Shown here piece by piece: positions 61,304 through 64,000 of a stretch of 64,000 bases of DNA; position 1 is the first letter of the stretch; every line of letters starts with the position of its first letter. Under the pieces are notes generated by a model. It ran no database searches. It had not been told where the DNA came from and saw only the letters and a list, made by a program, of their open reading frames with translations. The stretch lies in assembly GCA_036244855.1 (NCBI GenBank), contig BQKZ01000020.1, forward strand, positions 1-64,000. Direction: 5' to 3'. Both the position numbers and the translations under genes were made by a program. The DNA is from Temnopleurus reevesii. Its lineage: Eukaryota; Echinodermata; Echinoidea; Temnopleuroida; Temnopleuridae.

Positions 61304-64000
61304 TTAGACGAGCACGAAATGTTTCTCTGGTGGGATGAGGACGTGATCGATGACGTGGATGACACCATTGGTGGTCGGGATGTCAGCCTTGATGACTTTG
61401 GCTTTTGAGTCCTTCTTTTCTTTGTTCAGGATAACTTTACCTGTAATGAACGGAAAGTGACATTCTTTCAATTCTTGTTTCAAGTCGAGGATTATCATTT
61501 ATCAAACACGACTGACGTCAATGACTATTATTTGTTATCGGTTGTCAGGAGTGAAATCCATTCTGTAACTGTCGGTTTTGGCTCGTATTCAGGTACAATG
61601 ATAAAAGATGAATAAAGAAGCGTTATATCAAAATTTACGATTGTAAATGCAGACTGTACATTCGGTTTAAGTTTAGTAAAAGTTCACATATATTTCCACT
61701 ATATGACCTGCTATATATGTATTTTTATGGTTTCAGAACAAATTCCATACCCGACAGGGCTGGTAAACAGCTGAAATTTGAACCAACATGTCTCTTGAAA
61801 GCGATGAGACCATGCTCATCAAAACGTCGAGAGTGGGTAGGTGTTTATAGGACCAGTCACATTTCCAAGCAAGATTACTCGTTGTACCGTGAAGCCTTCT
61901 CAATATGTCTATAGCTTTCTAAATTAAAAGGGAGTTTTCCTTTTAAAAAATGAACTTTATGCTAAATTCAGAAGCGTCATTTTGACTTACCATCTTCAAT
62001 ATCGACTGAGATTCGATCTTCCTGCGAAGCGACGAGATCCTTTCCTGAAGACAATGACGCAGAGTATCTGACGTCCTTGATGACGTGGTACTTCAGAACC
62101 TTTTCCAGTTTGGAGGGGTCATTCTTGAGGTCATCGAGGGCTCCTTGTGGGAGGGCTTGGAAGGCGACATCGGTGGGTACAAGAACGGTGACGGGCTTTT
62201 CAGCTAAGAGGAAATTAGAATGAAAATACGTTTAGACTTGCAGGAAAGATGAACGTGACCGGGAAGAAGTAAGAGTTTAGACACATTTGACAAAATATGG
62301 AAAGATCTTTATTTAATCAAACTCGGTTCAGTTAGTTAATGGTAATTACTTCATATGGATCAATGTCCGATCAAAATTATGACTTGCTTTGCAATACTCG
62401 GAACAAATTTTCGACTCGGTGCACGGATTTTAATTGATTGGTTGATCGATCGATTGATTGAGTATACTTCATTCGCAATTAATATATATACATATTTTGA
62501 TTATTCACCGTCAGAATATTTACAAACATGGCATTGATGCAAAACAGGATAGGCCCATTTGCTGATCTTTTGTGCCTGCATAAATATATTCAAATAAACA
62601 ATACAGCCAGTTTACATGACAGTGTGCGTGTGCGTGTGTGTGTGGGGGGCCTTGGGCCACCAGTTTCGTCATAAGATGGGGGAACCAACTGGGTGGAGAA
62701 GGCGAACGTTTTATTACTTTTTTGCCTGCCTGTCGGGGAGGGGGGGGGGAGGGGGGGTGGTGAAGAATTGTTGGTTGGTTTTCAAATACACGATTCAAAC
62801 TTTTTTACGAATAAAACAATGGATGACTTTGATAACGCATCTATGAAATCCTATTTTGTAAATACAAGTTTCTTTTCAAAAAAATATCCTATACTGATAT
62901 CGTCATACCAATGCATTAGGGAATTTTAGCATAGAAGACGGGAGGGCCGATCACAACGTTAGCTGTAAGGTCCGTTCCAGAAGTAGCGTTGTGTTGGTGC
63001 ACCCTTCTGGAACGGACCTTAATAGAGCTAACGTTGTGATCGGCCCTCTCGTCTATGCTAAAAGCCCGTATCATTAAATAGTACGGGATCACGTAACCAG
63101 ATTTTTTTAGTTTAAATTTGAGTTGACCGATTATTAAACATACCTTTCAGCGATTTGGCCAGATCCGTACTCTTGAGAAGATCAACGATTACAGAGAAGG
63201 CTTTGTTATCATCCAACGTCTCGATGACGTCACCGATCGGGAGAGGATAAATGACCTTGTCGACTACGTGGATGACCACGGGGCTTTCGATGTCGCGCAT
63301 CTGATCTGCTTTGACGATCTTGGCACCATTCACAGTGATTATCTGAAGGAAATAGGCGAAAACATTTTGAGCTTAAACAGGTGCCATCTTAAAGAACACA
63401 CGAAAACATGGACGTTTGTACATTTTACAATTACAAATTATATTCATCAATAACGGAAATGGCACGACTCCAAGTACGAATATGCCATTTTTTTTAAAAT
63501 ACTAGTTCACTTTAAGAATAATCATGTTATTTTATCTCGCATATTAAATGCAGTGTGCATATTATTCTTATTCCATCAATGAGGATTTTTTTTCAGTTAC
63601 TGGGAAAGATGATAGATTTGCTGAGGAGAAATCAAAATTGTTCGACATATACAAAATGGTGGTTGTGGGGGCGCACATATTAACATTTCTGTTAAGAACT
63701 AAATTTGTAAAGCGCTTAGAGACAAATCTATTTAGCGCTAAATAAATACAGACTTATCATATTAATTTGGAAATTTTCCAAACACTAATAACCGATAATG
63801 CCGACTTACTTCTTTCTGGAGCTCATCACGGTACTTGTTGAACCTCAGCTTGGCGCCATTGTGGCTCTTGACCAGTAGATCGTTTGTGACGTCAAAAGCC
63901 TTGATCTTTTTAGGGATGATCCAAGCTTTGACGAGCTGCTTCAGTTCTCCGTTGTCGAGTCGTTGGGGGAGCTCATCCTCCCACCTCTCCACAGCCTCAT
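61304..64000 (-). CDS. Fasciclin (FAS1) domain protein, periostin/TGFBI-like, 3' part
   Basis: FAS1 proteins are secreted or matrix-bound adhesion proteins. Exons in coding order: >64000-63810, 63342-63144, 62203-61991 and 61440-61304; 246 visible codons, in phase throughout. Two FAS1 units are covered. The end of one is seen as ITVNGAKIVKADQ...VVIHVVDKVIYP, the H-box-side signature. A complete last unit runs from VIETLDDNKAFSVIVDLLKS through TVLVPTDVAFQALPQGALDD and LKYHVIKDVRYS to ADIPTTNGVIHVIDHVLIPP, then a short tail and stop. The N-terminus, signal peptide and any further repeats lie right of the window. No GPI-type hydrophobic tail is present, which favours a soluble matrix protein. 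Confidence 0.92.
62735..62762 (+). repeat. G-rich tract, possible G-quadruplex
   Basis: A stretch of the form cggggagggggggggg then agggggggtggtg, four or more G runs with one-base spacers, in an intron of the FAS1 gene. A (GT)n-like run (gtgtgcgtgtgcgtgtgtgtg) lies about 100 bp upstream. Confidence 0.6.
62924..63063. repeat. Near-perfect hairpin, 60-bp arms
   Basis: Left arm 62924-62983 (TTTTAGCATAGAAGACGGGA ... GGTCCGTTCCAGAAG) complements 63004-63063 with few mismatches and a short indel (CTGTAAGG versus CTATTAAGG). The spacer is 20 bp. It lies in an intron of the FAS1 gene. Confidence 0.9.

Overview
This window reads as nuclear DNA of a marine deuterostome invertebrate, most likely an echinoderm and probably a sea urchin. 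The evidence is AT-rich DNA with many short GT-AG exons, proteins that align closely with human ones as I remember them, a tRNA-derived SINE of the type I associate with sea urchins, and a dense load of short non-autonomous DNA transposons. The species call is an inference; the eukaryotic gene structure is directly visible. The exon joins below were made by hand from splice signals, reading phase and family similarity.

Layout. (1) 1-9327, plus strand: the C-terminal half of a Son-of-sevenless Ras exchange factor in 12 exons. Its N-terminal part lies left of the window. (2) 17967-22386, minus strand: a complete 7-exon gene for the Qb-SNARE VTI1B. (3) 22674-30134, plus strand: a complete 7-exon coding region for a ZNF839-like C2H2/AT-hook nuclear protein, head-to-head with VTI1B across a 287-bp shared promoter. 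(4) 37596-42546, minus strand: a 5-exon CINP (CDK2-interacting protein) gene. Just downstream lies a 168-bp tandem array made from its own last coding exon. (5) 47463-56442, minus strand: a 10-exon mitochondrial D-glutamate cyclase (DGLUCY). (6) 57121-57288, minus strand: one coding exon I do not recognise. (7) A 609-bp assembly gap at 57420-58028. (8) 61304-64000, minus strand: the last four exons of a secreted fasciclin-domain (FAS1) protein that continues to the right.

The genes belong to different pathways (Ras signalling, vesicle fusion, nuclear regulation, replication/ribosome maturation, D-amino-acid metabolism, extracellular matrix), so this is not a functional operon. What links them is ancestry. 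From memory, the human counterparts SOS2, VTI1B, ZNF839, CINP and DGLUCY all lie on chromosome 14q, and ZNF839 and CINP are convergent neighbours there as they are here. The window therefore looks like a preserved piece of an ancestral deuterostome linkage group.

Introns and intergenic DNA are crowded with small mobile elements: three foldback elements of about 600 bp with arms up to about 230 bp and TTAA flanks, two copies of a TTAA-flanked element of about 460 bp, a piggyBac-like deletion derivative with a short acidic ORF, pogo/Tigger-like elements, hAT-like elements, a GCAATTGATC inverted-repeat family, intact and decayed SINEs, and several near-perfect hairpins with arms of about 40-90 bp. 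I saw no tRNA or rRNA gene and no CRISPR array.
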